A stretch of 64,000 nucleotides of DNA from Deltaproteobacteria bacterium (GCA_019310485.1 JAFDEF010000001.1:139289-203288), one strand, 5' to 3'; shown: positions 8,694 to 17,238, counted from the first letter of the stretch. Numbers and translations: made by a program. Notes: generated by a model from the letters alone, not told the origin.

Positions 8694-10658
8694 TTACACT
8701 GTCAGTATTCTGACTGTTGTTTCAATGATGCCGACATGCCCGTCCCTGTATCGCACCTCTCCTTTAACAGGCAGTTCGGTCTTGTCAGAGTACATAGCAT
8801 CAATGAGATCCTTGTATTGCTCAAACACAAATTTTCGCCTGACCTTCCCGGTCCTGGTGAGCTCCTGGTCGTCGGCATCCAGCAGCTTGTAGAGCAAAAT
8901 GATTTTTTCAAGCTGCATGGGCTTGGGTATCTGTTTGTTCACCTGGCGCACTTCCTGGCGTATCAGCTCTTCCACGGCAGGCTGCTGGGAAAGGTCGGTG
9001 TATGTTGTGTAAGGGATCTTTCTGTCTTCAGCCCAGTTTCCGACATTCCCGAAGTCAATGTTAATAAAGGCAGTCAGATACGGCCGTCCCTCTCCCCAAA
9101 TCACTGCTTCTTTGATATAGGGACTAAATTTGAGCCTTGTTTCAATGAAATCAGGAGAAAAGGCCTCCCCCTCCCTGGTCCGCATAATATCCTCTTTCCT
9201 CCCGATTATCAGAAGATGCCCGTCATCATCCAGATACCCCGCATCACCTGTATGAAACCAGCCATCCTTCAAGGCCTCTGCCGTAGCCTCCGGGTTCTGG
9301 TAATAACCCACAAACGTTGATTTGCTTGAAACCAGTACTTCCTGATCTTCGCCGATTCTGACCTCTGTTCTGGGAAGCGGGATTCCCACTGTCTCCGGCT
9401 TTACCTCGTCGTCAGGCTGCACTTGAAAGATACCTCCGGCCTCGGTAAGACCATAGCACTGCTTGAGATTGAGCCCGTTCGCCCTAAAAAAACGGATTAC
9501 ATCCGGGCTGATGGGATGCCCCCCCGTATATGCTGCGCGAAATCCAAGGCAGCCCACCCTATCCATCAAGGGACGGGAAACAACTCTCGTGGTAATCCAG
9601 CTAAGAAATCTGAGCATTGCAGGAACGGGCTTACCCTGCGATTCAAGGTCAACAACTTGCCCGCCCACTTTCTGAGACCAGTTATAGAGAGCCTGCTTAA
9701 TAAATCCGGCATCGCTTATCTTAACCCTGATTGTCGAGGCGAGGTCCTCCCAGAATCTGGAAGAGGTAACAATAACGGTCGGGCCAATCTCCCTGAAATC
9801 CTCAACAGCAGTTTCAAGGGTCTCGGGGAAATTCATGGCCATCCCGCCGCAAAGAGTAATTCCCATGCCCCACAACTGGTCAACTATCCATGCAGTGGGC
9901 GTAATGGAAATCCAGTTGTCTCCAATGCCGATCGGAGCTGTTTCAAGCCATTTCCGAGACATATCGATAAAATTTTCGTAACTCAACATGACGAGCTTTG
10001 GAAGGCCTGTTGTCCCTGATGTCATGAGCATTATGGATACATCGGAAGGCTTTCCCTCCCAGAGCTCCTTCATAAATAACTCTGGTTCCTCTCGATCCAG
10101 AGCATCACCAAGATCCAGGAGCTCACTGAAGCTTATCAACCAGGGATTATTGCGGTAATTTCTCATTCCCGTGGGATCAACATAAATGACGCGACGGACA
10201 TGGCCAATTTCATCCTTGGTCTCCAGAAGCTTGTCCACCTGCTCCTGGTCCTGCGCAAACACATACGCTGCTTCAACCCTGTTCAGCCCGTAAACAAGTT
10301 CCTTGGCAACGGCCGAAGTAAACAGGGGAACAACCACTCCCCCCACGGACTGGGTCCCCAGCTCAGTAAAAAGCCACTCAGGGTGGTTATCCAGAATCAG
10401 CCCCACATTTTCTCCTCTTGCAAGTCCGAGCGATTTCATGCCAAGAGCAACCCGCTTAGTGTAGCTGAAATATTCCTTCCAGGAATAGGCCTGCCAGATT
10501 CCATAAGCTTTTTCCCTGATTGCAATTCTCTCAGAGCCGAGCTTCTCCGCTTGCCTGGAAAGTACCTGGGGAAAGGTGTAGTTTTCCATGGAAGAGAGAA
10601 ACTCTTTGTCGATACGTCCTATTTTGCCGTAACGCTCCTTTGTGCTGTCATCAGTCAA
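8694..10658 (-). CDS. AMP-dependent long-chain-type acyl-CoA synthetase
   Basis: 654 residues, the size class of long-chain (FAA1/FadD15-like) acyl-CoA ligases. All catalytic motifs are intact: A3 MTSGTTGLPK near residues 210-220, YGLTE (A5), GWFHTGDAG (A7), GRKEDIMRTREGEAFSP (A8) and RTGKVRRK with the A10 lysine near the C-terminus. It should activate a fatty or other carboxylic acid with ATP and CoA in the cytoplasm. The gene is embedded between livG and livH and overlaps the livG stop by 8 nt, so import and activation are translationally coupled. The start at 10658 is TTG; an ATG 69 nt downstream (10589) is the alternative. This is the catalytically complete partner of the degenerate ligase-like protein at 4.3-5.8 kb. 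Confidence 0.93.
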   Translation of the reverse strand: MTDDSTKERYGKIGRIDKEFLSSMENYTFPQVLSRQAEKLGSERIAIREKAYGIWQAYSWKEYFSYTKRVALGMKSLGLARGENVGLILDNHPEWLFTELGTQSVGGVVVPLFTSAVAKELVYGLNRVEAAYVFAQDQEQVDKLLETKDEIGHVRRVIYVDPTGMRNYRNNPWLISFSELLDLGDALDREEPELFMKELWEGKPSDVSIMLMTSGTTGLPKLVMLSYENFIDMSRKWLETAPIGIGDNWISITPTAWIVDQLWGMGITLCGGMAMNFPETLETAVEDFREIGPTVIVTSSRFWEDLASTIRVKISDAGFIKQALYNWSQKVGGQVVDLESQGKPVPAMLRFLSWITTRVVSRPLMDRVGCLGFRAAYTGGHPISPDVIRFFRANGLNLKQCYGLTEAGGIFQVQPDDEVKPETVGIPLPRTEVRIGEDQEVLVSSKSTFVGYYQNPEATAEALKDGWFHTGDAGYLDDDGHLLIIGRKEDIMRTREGEAFSPDFIETRLKFSPYIKEAVIWGEGRPYLTAFINIDFGNVGNWAEDRKIPYTTYTDLSQQPAVEELIRQEVRQVNKQIPKPMQLEKIILLYKLLDADDQELTRTGKVRRKFVFEQYKDLIDAMYSDKTELPVKGEVRYRDGHVGIIETTVRILTV

Positions 10659-11481
10659 TGGTGGCTGTATCTCCTAGATAGGCCTTAATCACCTGGGGAT
10701 GTTTTTGCACGAATTCGGGTGGACCTTCCGCTATCTTGACTCCGAAGTCCAGCACAATGACCCTTTTGGATATGCTCATTACGACGGACATATCGTGTTC
10801 CACAAGGATCGTGGTCTGATTCCATGCTTCGTTTAGTTCCGTCAAGAAGCGTACCATGTCTTCTTTCTCTTCCAAGGTCATCCCGGCAAAAGGTTCATCC
10901 AGTATTAAGAGTTTGGGTTCGAGGGAAAGAGCACGGCCCAGCTCAACCCTCTTTCGCATACCGTAAGGAAGAGATCCTACCAGCTTCTTTCTGATGGACT
11001 GCATTTCAAGAAAATCAATCAGTTCTTCCAGGACCTTCCTGTGCCGAACTTCTTCCTTTCGGACCGATTTCAAGAAAAGAGAAGCGCGTCCCGCATTGTA
11101 ATGACAGTGAACATGGCGGGCCAGGAGCATGTTGGAGAGAACCGTCATGCCGGGAAAAAGCTCTATATTCTGATACGTCCTGCCAATGCCAAGCTTTGTG
11201 AGGTGGTGAGTGCGAAGGCGGGTGATATTTTCACCGTTGAAAAAGATCTGGCCTTCTTGAGGCTTATAATACCCGGTGATGCAGTTCAGCAGGCTTGTTT
11301 TCCCGGCCCCGTTCGGCCCTATTATCGCAACCAGCTCTCCTGTATGAACCGAAAGGTCAATTTTGCTAAGGGCTGTTATGCCTCCAAATTTCAGGGTCAA
11401 ATTTTTCACCTCTAGCTCAGCCCGCCTGTCTTCGGGCTGAGCGGAGGCGAAAATACTCGGTTCACCGCGAAAGGCCTTCAT
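10651..11481 (-). CDS. livG: Branched-chain-type ABC transporter ATP-binding protein LivG
   Basis: About 276 residues. Walker A is GPNGAGKTS, the Q-loop region is GIGRTYQNIELFPGMT, the signature helix reads LPYGMRKRVELGRAL and Walker B is LLILDEPFAGM. The signature has Pro-Tyr-Gly-Met-Arg instead of the usual SYGQQR, a deviation worth noting, but the rest is standard LivG. The ATG at 11481 is preferred to an upstream GTG at 11496 because AAAGG precedes it at proper spacing. It follows livK by about 18 bp and pairs with LivF. Confidence 0.94.
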   Translation of the reverse strand: MKAFRGEPSIFASAQPEDRRAELEVKNLTLKFGGITALSKIDLSVHTGELVAIIGPNGAGKTSLLNCITGYYKPQEGQIFFNGENITRLRTHHLTKLGIGRTYQNIELFPGMTVLSNMLLARHVHCHYNAGRASLFLKSVRKEEVRHRKVLEELIDFLEMQSIRKKLVGSLPYGMRKRVELGRALSLEPKLLILDEPFAGMTLEEKEDMVRFLTELNEAWNQTTILVEHDMSVVMSISKRVIVLDFGVKIAEGPPEFVQKHPQVIKAYLGDTATID

Positions 11482-11499
11482 CAGCCTTTCCCCCACTTA

Positions 11500-12708
11500 T
11501 TATTTAAGAATCCTGACTTTTTCTTTTCCAGGAGCCCAAAAAGTGGTAAGTGGCTCAAATGTCTGGTCTTCATTGATCTTGACAATCCTCGCCTTCCACG
11601 AAGCGCCATGGTATGTCTTGGTGTAGGTCACATCAGGTAAAAGACCGCCGAAGTGTTCATTTCTGAAAGCCTCAAGTGCCTGGTTAACTGTCTGGCTGTT
11701 TATTGTTCCAAATTTTTCAAGAGCTCGCTGAAAAGCCCGCTCCATGATCATTCCGATTATGGTTCCCTCCCAGTACGATGTATCAAATTTTGAAACACTC
11801 TTGTACCTGTGCCACTGCTCTTCCATAAATTTCACGCCGGGAGTCCCGTCTGCCGGAAGTCCCCCGCAAAACTGCATGTACATCCGGTTCCTGATTAAGC
11901 CTTTACCCCTTCTAAAAAAATCGGGGTCAGTGGAAGTCCAGGTTCCCAGAAAAGGCACGTCAAACTTGACCCTGTCTGCTGATTGAAGCGCCATGATGAT
12001 TGCGGAAGGCAGACATTGCATGAAAATATATTCAGCTTTCTTTTGCTTTAGCCTGAGAAGCTCGGTATTGAGATCCAGGCTCTTTGGAGGGAACTGCTCT
12101 ATGGCAACTATATTAACTCCGAGCTTTGCAGCCGCTTTCTTGCTCGCACCATGGATTGACTTTCCGTACGCGTTGTTATAAGTGAGCAGTCCCACTCTGG
12201 GCGCTTGGCTTCCTCTGTGAACGGCTTTTATGTATTCCAGCACCGCGTAGCTGTCCATGTCGTAGGCGCCGAATGGAAGATAGGCGTAGTCAATCGGAGG
12301 TTTAAGAATGCCTTGGTAGGTAGAAAAATTAATGTCAGGAACCTTGTATTTCTGAAAAATAGGTTTTGACATAATACCCGAGCCCGCATCCCAGGTGGTT
12401 ATAATGTCCATCTTGTCTTGAGTACAAAATCTCTTCACATATTTAATTGCCTCAGGTACCCTGTAACCATGATCAACAATCGTAAGGTTAACTTTGTTGC
12501 CCCCTACACCCCCTTTTATTTCGTTTACATAACGGAAATATTCCTTCAGGGCCTTGGCATGAAATTGACCCCATGTGGAGGCAGGACCCGTGAGGTTTAT
12601 CACTGCACCCACTTTAATGTCCTTGGCCCATCCTCCGGAAACAACTCCCAGACAAATGAAACCTGTCACAATAACCAAAACCGCAAAAAACCCAAGAACT
12701 TTGCGCAT
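11500..12708 (-). CDS. livK: Periplasmic substrate-binding protein of the Liv-type ABC importer
   Basis: 402 residues. An N-terminal signal peptide (MRKVLGFFAVLVIVTGFICLG, cleaved near SGGWA) is followed by a type I periplasmic-binding fold beginning KDIKVGAVINLTGPASTWG. It binds the substrate outside the inner membrane and delivers it to LivHM. The ATG at 12708 follows an AGGAGTCGCC ribosome binding site. It is the first gene of the eight-gene minus-strand operon. The ligand is unknown; fatty or aromatic acids are inferred from the co-transcribed ligases. Confidence 0.94.
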   Translation of the reverse strand: MRKVLGFFAVLVIVTGFICLGVVSGGWAKDIKVGAVINLTGPASTWGQFHAKALKEYFRYVNEIKGGVGGNKVNLTIVDHGYRVPEAIKYVKRFCTQDKMDIITTWDAGSGIMSKPIFQKYKVPDINFSTYQGILKPPIDYAYLPFGAYDMDSYAVLEYIKAVHRGSQAPRVGLLTYNNAYGKSIHGASKKAAAKLGVNIVAIEQFPPKSLDLNTELLRLKQKKAEYIFMQCLPSAIIMALQSADRVKFDVPFLGTWTSTDPDFFRRGKGLIRNRMYMQFCGGLPADGTPGVKFMEEQWHRYKSVSKFDTSYWEGTIIGMIMERAFQRALEKFGTINSQTVNQALEAFRNEHFGGLLPDVTYTKTYHGASWKARIVKINEDQTFEPLTTFWAPGKEKVRILK

Positions 12709-12875
12709 GGCGACTCCTCCTTTGGCTACGGGTTAGTAGAATTGTGACCCCGCCACGCTGGTTTGCCCGGACCAGCACACGTTTGGTTAAGCCCCCCTAT
12801 TTTTGGGCAAGGGCCCTTGAATTGGAAAACCGGTTTGAAACTATTGCAAGGGATTAAATTTCTTCTTGTTTTTCA

Positions 12876-12904
12876 ATTAAAATCTATATGGAATACTATG
12901 TCAA
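12876..12904 (-). promoter_or_regulatory. Sigma70-type promoter of the liv/ligase operon
   Basis: Reading the minus strand, a perfect -35 TTGACA (12904-12899) is followed after 17 bp by TTTAAT (12881-12876), five of six bases of the -10 consensus. This would start transcription near 12868 and leave a leader of about 160 nt before livK. No FadR-like palindrome overlaps it. Confidence 0.6.
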
Positions 12905-13008
12905 GGCAAATATGCCGACCCCCGAAGCATGTATTTTTGGTAGACAAGCCAAAAGTTGACTGTGGATTTAGGGCTCATAGCGAACACTGCTCTGGAGAGT
13001 TAAAAATC

Positions 13009-13037
13009 TTGACACATTGGCCAACCGGGTGTACGTA
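13009..13037 (+). promoter_or_regulatory. Possible promoter of the TetR/etf operon
   Basis: A perfect -35 TTGACA at 13009-13014 is followed after 17 bp by TACGTA at 13032-13037, a poor -10. The start of transcription would fall inside the palindromic operator at 13041-13060, a typical arrangement for autorepression. Confidence 0.45.
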
Positions 13038-13040
13038 GAA

Positions 13041-13060
13041 ATGAATGAACCATCATTCAT
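13041..13060. promoter_or_regulatory. FadR-like TetR operator (perfect inverted repeat)
   Basis: ATGAATGAACCATCATTCAT is two perfect 8-bp arms (ATGAATGA and TCATTCAT) around ACCA. It lies 11 bp before the tetR start codon and just downstream of the -35/-10 candidate. The arms match the TGAATGA...TCATTCA half-sites known for Bacillus FadR (a TetR-family fatty-acid regulator). The adjacent regulator resembles that protein, so autoregulation released by acyl-CoA is the likely mechanism. Confidence 0.75.
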
Positions 13061-13071
13061 AACAGGCGGTC

Positions 13072-13707
13072 ATGAAGAATAGGAATAGCAATAAATACTT
13101 CAGGATAATCAATGCAGCCACCAAGGTCTTTGCGAGGAAGGGCTTTTTCCACGCGAAAGTCTCTGACATTGCCAAGGAAGCGCATGTCGCGGATGGGACG
13201 ATCTACCTTTACTTCCAGAACAAAGACGCTATTTTGATCTCGCTCTTTGAGGAACAGATGAAAGCCGTGCTTCAGAACATGGAGAGGCAAATCTCGGAGG
13301 AAAAAGATGTAACGAAAAAAATTGAAAAATTCGCCCTGACTCACCTGAAACTAATAGAACTTAATAAAAACATGGCGGAAATCATCCAGGTGGAGCTCAG
13401 ACAGAGTAGCAAGTTCATGAAGGAATACAGGAATGAAAAATTTCTTGAATACCTTAATTTGATTGGGAAGATTATTGAGGAGGGCCAAAACCAGGGCATA
13501 TTCAGAAAGGAAATTATTCCCGGCATTGCAAAAAGGGCCTTTTTTGGGGCACTGGATGAAATGAGCAGATTCTGGGTATTGTCAAGTAGGAAAAAGTATG
13601 ATATTGAAACCGCCGCCAGGCAGATCAGCGGGTATTTTTTGTACGGACTGCTGCGTAATTCGCTTGAAAGAGGCCCTGTGGCGGGGGTGAAAAATCCACA
13701 GGAATGA
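13072..13707 (+). CDS. TetR-family regulator resembling Bacillus-type FadR
   Basis: 211 residues. The N-terminal helix-turn-helix domain (about residues 10-55) contains VSDIAKEAHVADGTIYLYF followed by NKDAILISLFEEQM. This is very close to Bacillus FadR (YsiA), as is IIQVELRQSSKF in the ligand domain. In Bacillus, FadR is released from DNA by long-chain acyl-CoA and is encoded with etfBA. Here etfBA follow directly, and a FadR-like palindrome sits just upstream. The role inferred is repression of beta-oxidation genes in the absence of acyl-CoA. The ATG at 13072 follows AACAGGCGG. Confidence 0.9.
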   Translation: MKNRNSNKYFRIINAATKVFARKGFFHAKVSDIAKEAHVADGTIYLYFQNKDAILISLFEEQMKAVLQNMERQISEEKDVTKKIEKFALTHLKLIELNKNMAEIIQVELRQSSKFMKEYRNEKFLEYLNLIGKIIEEGQNQGIFRKEIIPGIAKRAFFGALDEMSRFWVLSSRKKYDIETAARQISGYFLYGLLRNSLERGPVAGVKNPQE

Positions 13708-13710
13708 ACT

Positions 13711-13815
13711 TCCCCGCCGCAAGCAGCGGGGTATCAATCGGAAACCATCTTAACCGCCCCAAGGGGCGGGGAATCAAACCCTTGTCCGCCTCTGGCGGGC
13801 TTGTCCGCCTCTGGC
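13711..13815. repeat. Dispersed GC-rich palindromic repeat, copy A
   Basis: Directly after the tetR stop lies a run of small hairpins: CCCCGCCGCAAGCAGCGGGG, then CCGCCCCAAGGGGCGGGG, then two tandem units of about 19 bp each containing GTCCGCCTCTGGCG. The same arrangement in the same order occurs at 60.28-60.39 kb (copy B). The second tandem unit in copy A is cut short and runs straight into etfB codons. Confidence 0.8.
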
Positions 13816-14592
13816 GTAAAACAGGTTCCTGACACAGAAACGCAGATCAGGATAGCACCGGATGGACAGTCGATTGTGAAAGACGACATTAAGTGGGTGA
13901 TGAACCCTTATGATGAGTTTGGAGTGGAAGAAGCCCTGCGAATAAAGGAGAAGTTTGGCGGGGAGGTCACCATTGTGTCTCTTGGTCCAAAAAGGGTGAC
14001 TGAATCCATACGAACCGCCCTGGCCATGGGAGCAGACAAGGGCGTTTTGATCAATGATCCTTCAGCCGAAGATAGTGACGCCCTTGCCACTGCCAGGGCC
14101 CTTGCTGCTGTTATCAAGGATATGGAATATGATCTTATCTTTACCGGGCAGAGGGGCGTGGATGATGATATGGGTCTTGTTGGAGCCAGCGTGGCTGAAA
14201 TTCTCGGGATCCCGCAACTCTCCGTAATTACCAAGGTGGAAGTTTCCGAGGATGGCACATCGGTTAAAGTTGAAAGGCCGGTGGAGGGACAGACCCTAAC
14301 AATAGAGTCTCCGCTTCCAGCGCTCATTACGGCCCAGAAGGGGCTTAACGAGCCAAGATATGCTTCCCTGCCAGGGATCATGAAGGCAAAGAAAAAGCCG
14401 CTGGAAGAGAAAACCCTCGCAGACCTGGGGCTTGATGCTTCTCAATTCGGCAAGGAGGCCAGAAAGCTGAAAGTTCTGGAGCTCACCCCGCCTCCCCAGA
14501 GACAGGCAGGCAAGATAATAGACGGGGAGACGCCAGAAGAGAAGGCTGCAGAGCTTGCCAGGGTGCTCCACGAGGAGGCAAAGGTTATCTAG
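13801..14592 (+). CDS. etfB: Electron transfer flavoprotein beta subunit, native start lost
   Basis: About 263 residues. KQVPDTETQIRIAPDG, the AMP-binding-type region FTGQRGVDDDMGLVGASVAEILG and the C-terminal PEEKAAELARVL identify EtfB. EtfB carries electrons from acyl-CoA dehydrogenases as a heterodimer with EtfA, encoded 45 bp downstream. Homologues normally start MKI-LV-C-VKQVP; here the residues before VKQVP come from the repeat (LSASG). The only start codon candidates are a TTG at 13801 or an unconventional codon upstream, and no ribosome binding site is visible. The frame stays open back to the tetR stop, so translation could also couple from there. Either a repeat insertion has replaced the 5' end or the assembly is wrong here. 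The family call is firm; the start is uncertain. Confidence 0.88.
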   Translation: MSASGVKQVPDTETQIRIAPDGQSIVKDDIKWVMNPYDEFGVEEALRIKEKFGGEVTIVSLGPKRVTESIRTALAMGADKGVLINDPSAEDSDALATARALAAVIKDMEYDLIFTGQRGVDDDMGLVGASVAEILGIPQLSVITKVEVSEDGTSVKVERPVEGQTLTIESPLPALITAQKGLNEPRYASLPGIMKAKKKPLEEKTLADLGLDASQFGKEARKLKVLELTPPPQRQAGKIIDGETPEEKAAELARVLHEEAKVI

Positions 14593-14637
14593 CCGGTCGT
14601 GGTTTGATACTAATATCTTGAAAGCAAGGAGAGACAA

Positions 14638-15621
14638 ATGAGTCAAGGAGTAATGGTAGTACCTGAGCAAAGGGATGGAGAGCTTAGAAAAATATCGTTT
14701 GAAATAGTCAGTGAGGGCAGGCGCCTGGCGGACGCCCTGGGACAGAGCTTGACTGCCCTGCTGCTTGGTTCCGATATAAAAGACAAAGCCCCCACGCTTG
14801 GCCACTACGGGGCGGACAGAGTTCTGGTTGCTGATGATGCCCGTCTGGGGACTTACACCACGGACGCCTATGTGCCCGTAATTTCGGAGGCTGTAAAAGC
14901 AAATGACCCGGCAATACTTTTGCTAGGGGCATCGTTTCAGGGAAAAGATTTGGCGGCACGCCTTTCCGCGCATCTTGGGGTGGGAATGGCCCAGGACTGC
15001 ACTGGCTTTTCAATAGAGGATGGGAACTTGATTGCTATTCGCCCGATTTACGCTGGAAAAGCTTATGCAAAAGTAACCTTTCAAGATAGCTGGCCTCAAA
15101 TGGCCACTGCCAGACCAAACGTAATGCCCGTAAATGAACCTGACACTTCACGGTCTGCAGAAATAATGGACGCAGAATTCAATCTTGATGATTCAGTTTT
15201 GAAAACAAAAGTTGTGGACGTTAGCAAAGATGAGAGCGGGAGAGTTGATCTTACCGAGGCTGAAAAAATCGTATCGGGGGGTCGCGGCATGAAAGGCCCT
15301 GAGAACTTCAAGATTCTTGAAGAGCTTGCTGACCTCATCGGGGCTACTGTGGGAGCTTCACGCTCCGCTGTTGATGCAGGATGGCGACCCCACTCTGACC
15401 AAGTTGGTCAAACAGGTAAGGTGGTCTCCCCTAATCTGTATATTGCATGCGGGATTTCAGGAGCCATCCAGCACTTGGCTGGGATGAGCACCTCCAAAGT
15501 GATAGTGGCAATCAACAAAGACCCTGATGCCCCCATTTTCCAGAAAGCGGATTACGGGGTGGTGGATGATCTTTTCAAGATCGTTCCAGTTCTCACAAAC
15601 GAGGTAAAAAAGTACCTGTAG
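14638..15621 (+). CDS. etfA: Electron transfer flavoprotein alpha subunit
   Basis: 327 residues. The N-terminal domain is followed by the conserved FAD-binding C-terminal domain with [45 protein letters not shown] and [19 protein letters not shown]. The ATG at 14638 is preceded by AAGGAGAGACAA. With EtfB it accepts electrons from acyl-CoA dehydrogenases and passes them to an ETF oxidoreductase. No acyl-CoA dehydrogenase or ETF:quinone oxidoreductase is encoded in this window. It is the last protein gene of the fadR-like/etf operon; a tRNA follows 18 bp later. Confidence 0.96.
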   Translation: MSQGVMVVPEQRDGELRKISFEIVSEGRRLADALGQSLTALLLGSDIKDKAPTLGHYGADRVLVADDARLGTYTTDAYVPVISEAVKANDPAILLLGASFQGKDLAARLSAHLGVGMAQDCTGFSIEDGNLIAIRPIYAGKAYAKVTFQDSWPQMATARPNVMPVNEPDTSRSAEIMDAEFNLDDSVLKTKVVDVSKDESGRVDLTEAEKIVSGGRGMKGPENFKILEELADLIGATVGASRSAVDAGWRPHSDQVGQTGKVVSPNLYIACGISGAIQHLAGMSTSKVIVAINKDPDAPIFQKADYGVVDDLFKIVPVLTNEVKKYL

Positions 15622-15639
15622 GGGCTGTCTCTAAAAGGC

Positions 15640-15716
15640 GGCGGTGTAGCTCAGTTGGTCAGAGCATGCGGCTCATATCCGCAGAGTCACTGGTTCGAAT
15701 CCAGTCACCGCCACCA
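15640..15716 (+). tRNA. tRNA-Met (anticodon CAT)
   Basis: 77 nt with a complete cloverleaf. Acceptor GGCGGTG pairs with CACCGCC, the D-stem is GCTC/GAGC, the anticodon stem is TGCGG/CCGCA with loop CTCATAT, the T-arm is ACTGG/CCAGT around TTCGAAT, and CCA is encoded. The sequence most resembles elongator tRNA-Met; a lysidine-modified tRNA-Ile2 with the same CAT anticodon is the alternative. Confidence 0.93.
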
Positions 15717-15795
15717 CGGAAAACCAAGGGTGGAATTGACATTACCGCAAGTGTTATTATTTTAGGGTAGATTATTTTCGAGGGTTTCAAAATCC

Positions 15796-16335
15796 ATGAC
15801 CCTTTCGCCGTTTGATAGAAAGAGCCTCATGGCGGTAGGAGAGGCACTGGAAATAGCAGAAGAAAGAACGGCCGACTATTACAAGTTTTCATCCATGCAC
15901 TGGAGAGGTCATCGTTATGACGTGAAGACACTCTCTGCTTTGAAAAGAGAACAAATTATCCCGGATGCTTTTGCGTTACTGAATAAATTCTCGATGGTAA
16001 TAGAAGGCCGTGGGTGCGGAATCAACACCCGCGATTTTTATTTGATTTGCCTCCAGGACCATAAAATCCTCGAAGCCCTCAAGAGGGACAAGGAGCTCGG
16101 GCTTTTGCCTCTTTTGGTCTATGTTTTTACCCACGAGCTTGTGCACATTGTAAGATTCTGCAATTTTTTCCAGAGATTCGAAGTTTCGGGCAAAGACAGG
16201 GAAAAAGAGGAAGCCCTTGTGCACAGGACCACTTATGATATTTTAAAGGATCTAACGCTTCCTAGACTGGCTTATATTCTGGAATCGTACCGGGATCACA
16301 GGATCTGCGATATGACTATTTCATATTTGTCGTGA
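15796..16335 (+). CDS. Small protein with an HExxH zinc-protease-like motif
   Basis: 179 residues, no signal peptide. HELVH at residues 113-117 is followed by [13 protein letters not shown] and, about 25 residues on, by a Glu-rich stretch ending EEALVH, which could supply a third zinc ligand. This arrangement looks like a minimal zincin, but I do not recognise a named family. The start at 15796 has a weak GAGGGT site. It lies 80 bp after tRNA-Met and 10 bp before the FmdB gene, probably in one transcript. Metal binding is plausible; proteolysis is only a guess. Confidence 0.75.
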   Translation: MTLSPFDRKSLMAVGEALEIAEERTADYYKFSSMHWRGHRYDVKTLSALKREQIIPDAFALLNKFSMVIEGRGCGINTRDFYLICLQDHKILEALKRDKELGLLPLLVYVFTHELVHIVRFCNFFQRFEVSGKDREKEEALVHRTTYDILKDLTLPRLAYILESYRDHRICDMTISYLS

Positions 16336-16345
16336 GGTGAGGACT

Positions 16346-16630
16346 ATGCCGATTTACGAGTACGAATGCACCAAGTGTGGACACCACTCAGAGGTCTGGC
16401 AAAAAATAACTGATCCACCCTTGACAAGATGCGAGCAATGCAAAGGAAGACTGCGGAAGTTGATTTCCCAGAGCACTTTTCATCTTAAAGGGACAGGATG
16501 GTATGTAACAGACTATGCATCCAAACGGCCTGAGGACAACAAAAAGCCTTCAAAGCAAAAAGAAGGCGAAACCAGCAAGCCGGCTCAAAAATCTCAGAAG
16601 AAAGAGACTCCCTCGGGGGACCGCACTTGA
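16346..16630 (+). CDS. FmdB-family zinc-ribbon protein
   Basis: 94 residues. The N-terminus [19 protein letters not shown] with a second CEQC pair is the FmdB zinc ribbon (CxxC...CxxC, residues 9-12 and 30-33). It is followed by a Lys/Glu/Ser-rich disordered tail, common in this family. The ATG at 16346 is chosen because a GAGGTGAGG ribosome binding site precedes it; an upstream in-frame GTG would lie inside that site. Members are putative regulatory proteins of unclear function. Confidence 0.9.
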   Translation: MPIYEYECTKCGHHSEVWQKITDPPLTRCEQCKGRLRKLISQSTFHLKGTGWYVTDYASKRPEDNKKPSKQKEGETSKPAQKSQKKETPSGDRT

Positions 16631-16692
16631 ACGAGTAGTCTTGGCATAAGGTTTCATAAAGGCCGACCCGATCGGCGGGTCCAAAGAACAAA

Positions 16693-17238
16693 ATGAAAAG
16701 ATTTGATAGTGGGAGAGTACAGGAAAAATTACTGAACAGGCTTGAACGAAAAGAAAAACAGGATGCCTTTCAAAGGGACAGGTTCTTCAAGTTCAAGCTT
16801 CCTGAAATTCATACCACATTGTCTCAAACCCTGCTCATGGAAAAAATTATTGAGACGGATAATCCTGCTGCCGTATCTGATCTTCTGCTCAAGGGACTAA
16901 AACAGGCTCAGCGCACAAACGAATTTGAATTTAAGTATTTCACGGCCCCTATACGCTCACTGGTCCCCCATCCTGACCCCATCTCCCTTTACATGACACA
17001 ATACATTCTGGAAGTCGTGATCAATGATCCATCCGTGATCGACATTTACGGGACCGACCTGGAAATATATAAGGTTGTAAATGGAGTGATCAGCAAAATA
17101 AACATGAAGTTTGAAAGAACTGAGGAAGAAATTCTCCGCCAGTTATCCCGCAACAAGTCGCTCATTCCTGGCTCCAGGGAGTATGACATCGCGCTTGACC
17201 AGCTTTTCCGCCAAAAAATGGGAGAGCCCCAGAAATGA
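16693..17238 (+). CDS. Conserved-looking hypothetical protein
   Basis: 181 residues, soluble and mixed alpha/beta, with no signal peptide, Cys cluster or nucleotide-binding motif. The N-terminal 30 residues are strongly charged (RLERKEKQDAFQRDRFFKFK). The middle contains IRSLVPHPDPISLYMTQYI. I do not recognise the family. It follows the FmdB gene by 62 bp and converges on the alkyltransferase gene. Codon use and the clear start make it a real gene. Confidence 0.75.
   Translation: MKRFDSGRVQEKLLNRLERKEKQDAFQRDRFFKFKLPEIHTTLSQTLLMEKIIETDNPAAVSDLLLKGLKQAQRTNEFEFKYFTAPIRSLVPHPDPISLYMTQYILEVVINDPSVIDIYGTDLEIYKVVNGVISKINMKFERTEEEILRQLSRNKSLIPGSREYDIALDQLFRQKMGEPQK

Noticed and set aside
9423-10019. 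198-codon plus-strand frame
   Set aside because: It lies antisense to the AMP-dependent ligase, whose motifs are intact.
13708-13830. CRISPR-like array from the tandem GTCCGCCTCTGGCG units
   Set aside because: Only two adjacent units with no unique spacers and no cas genes.
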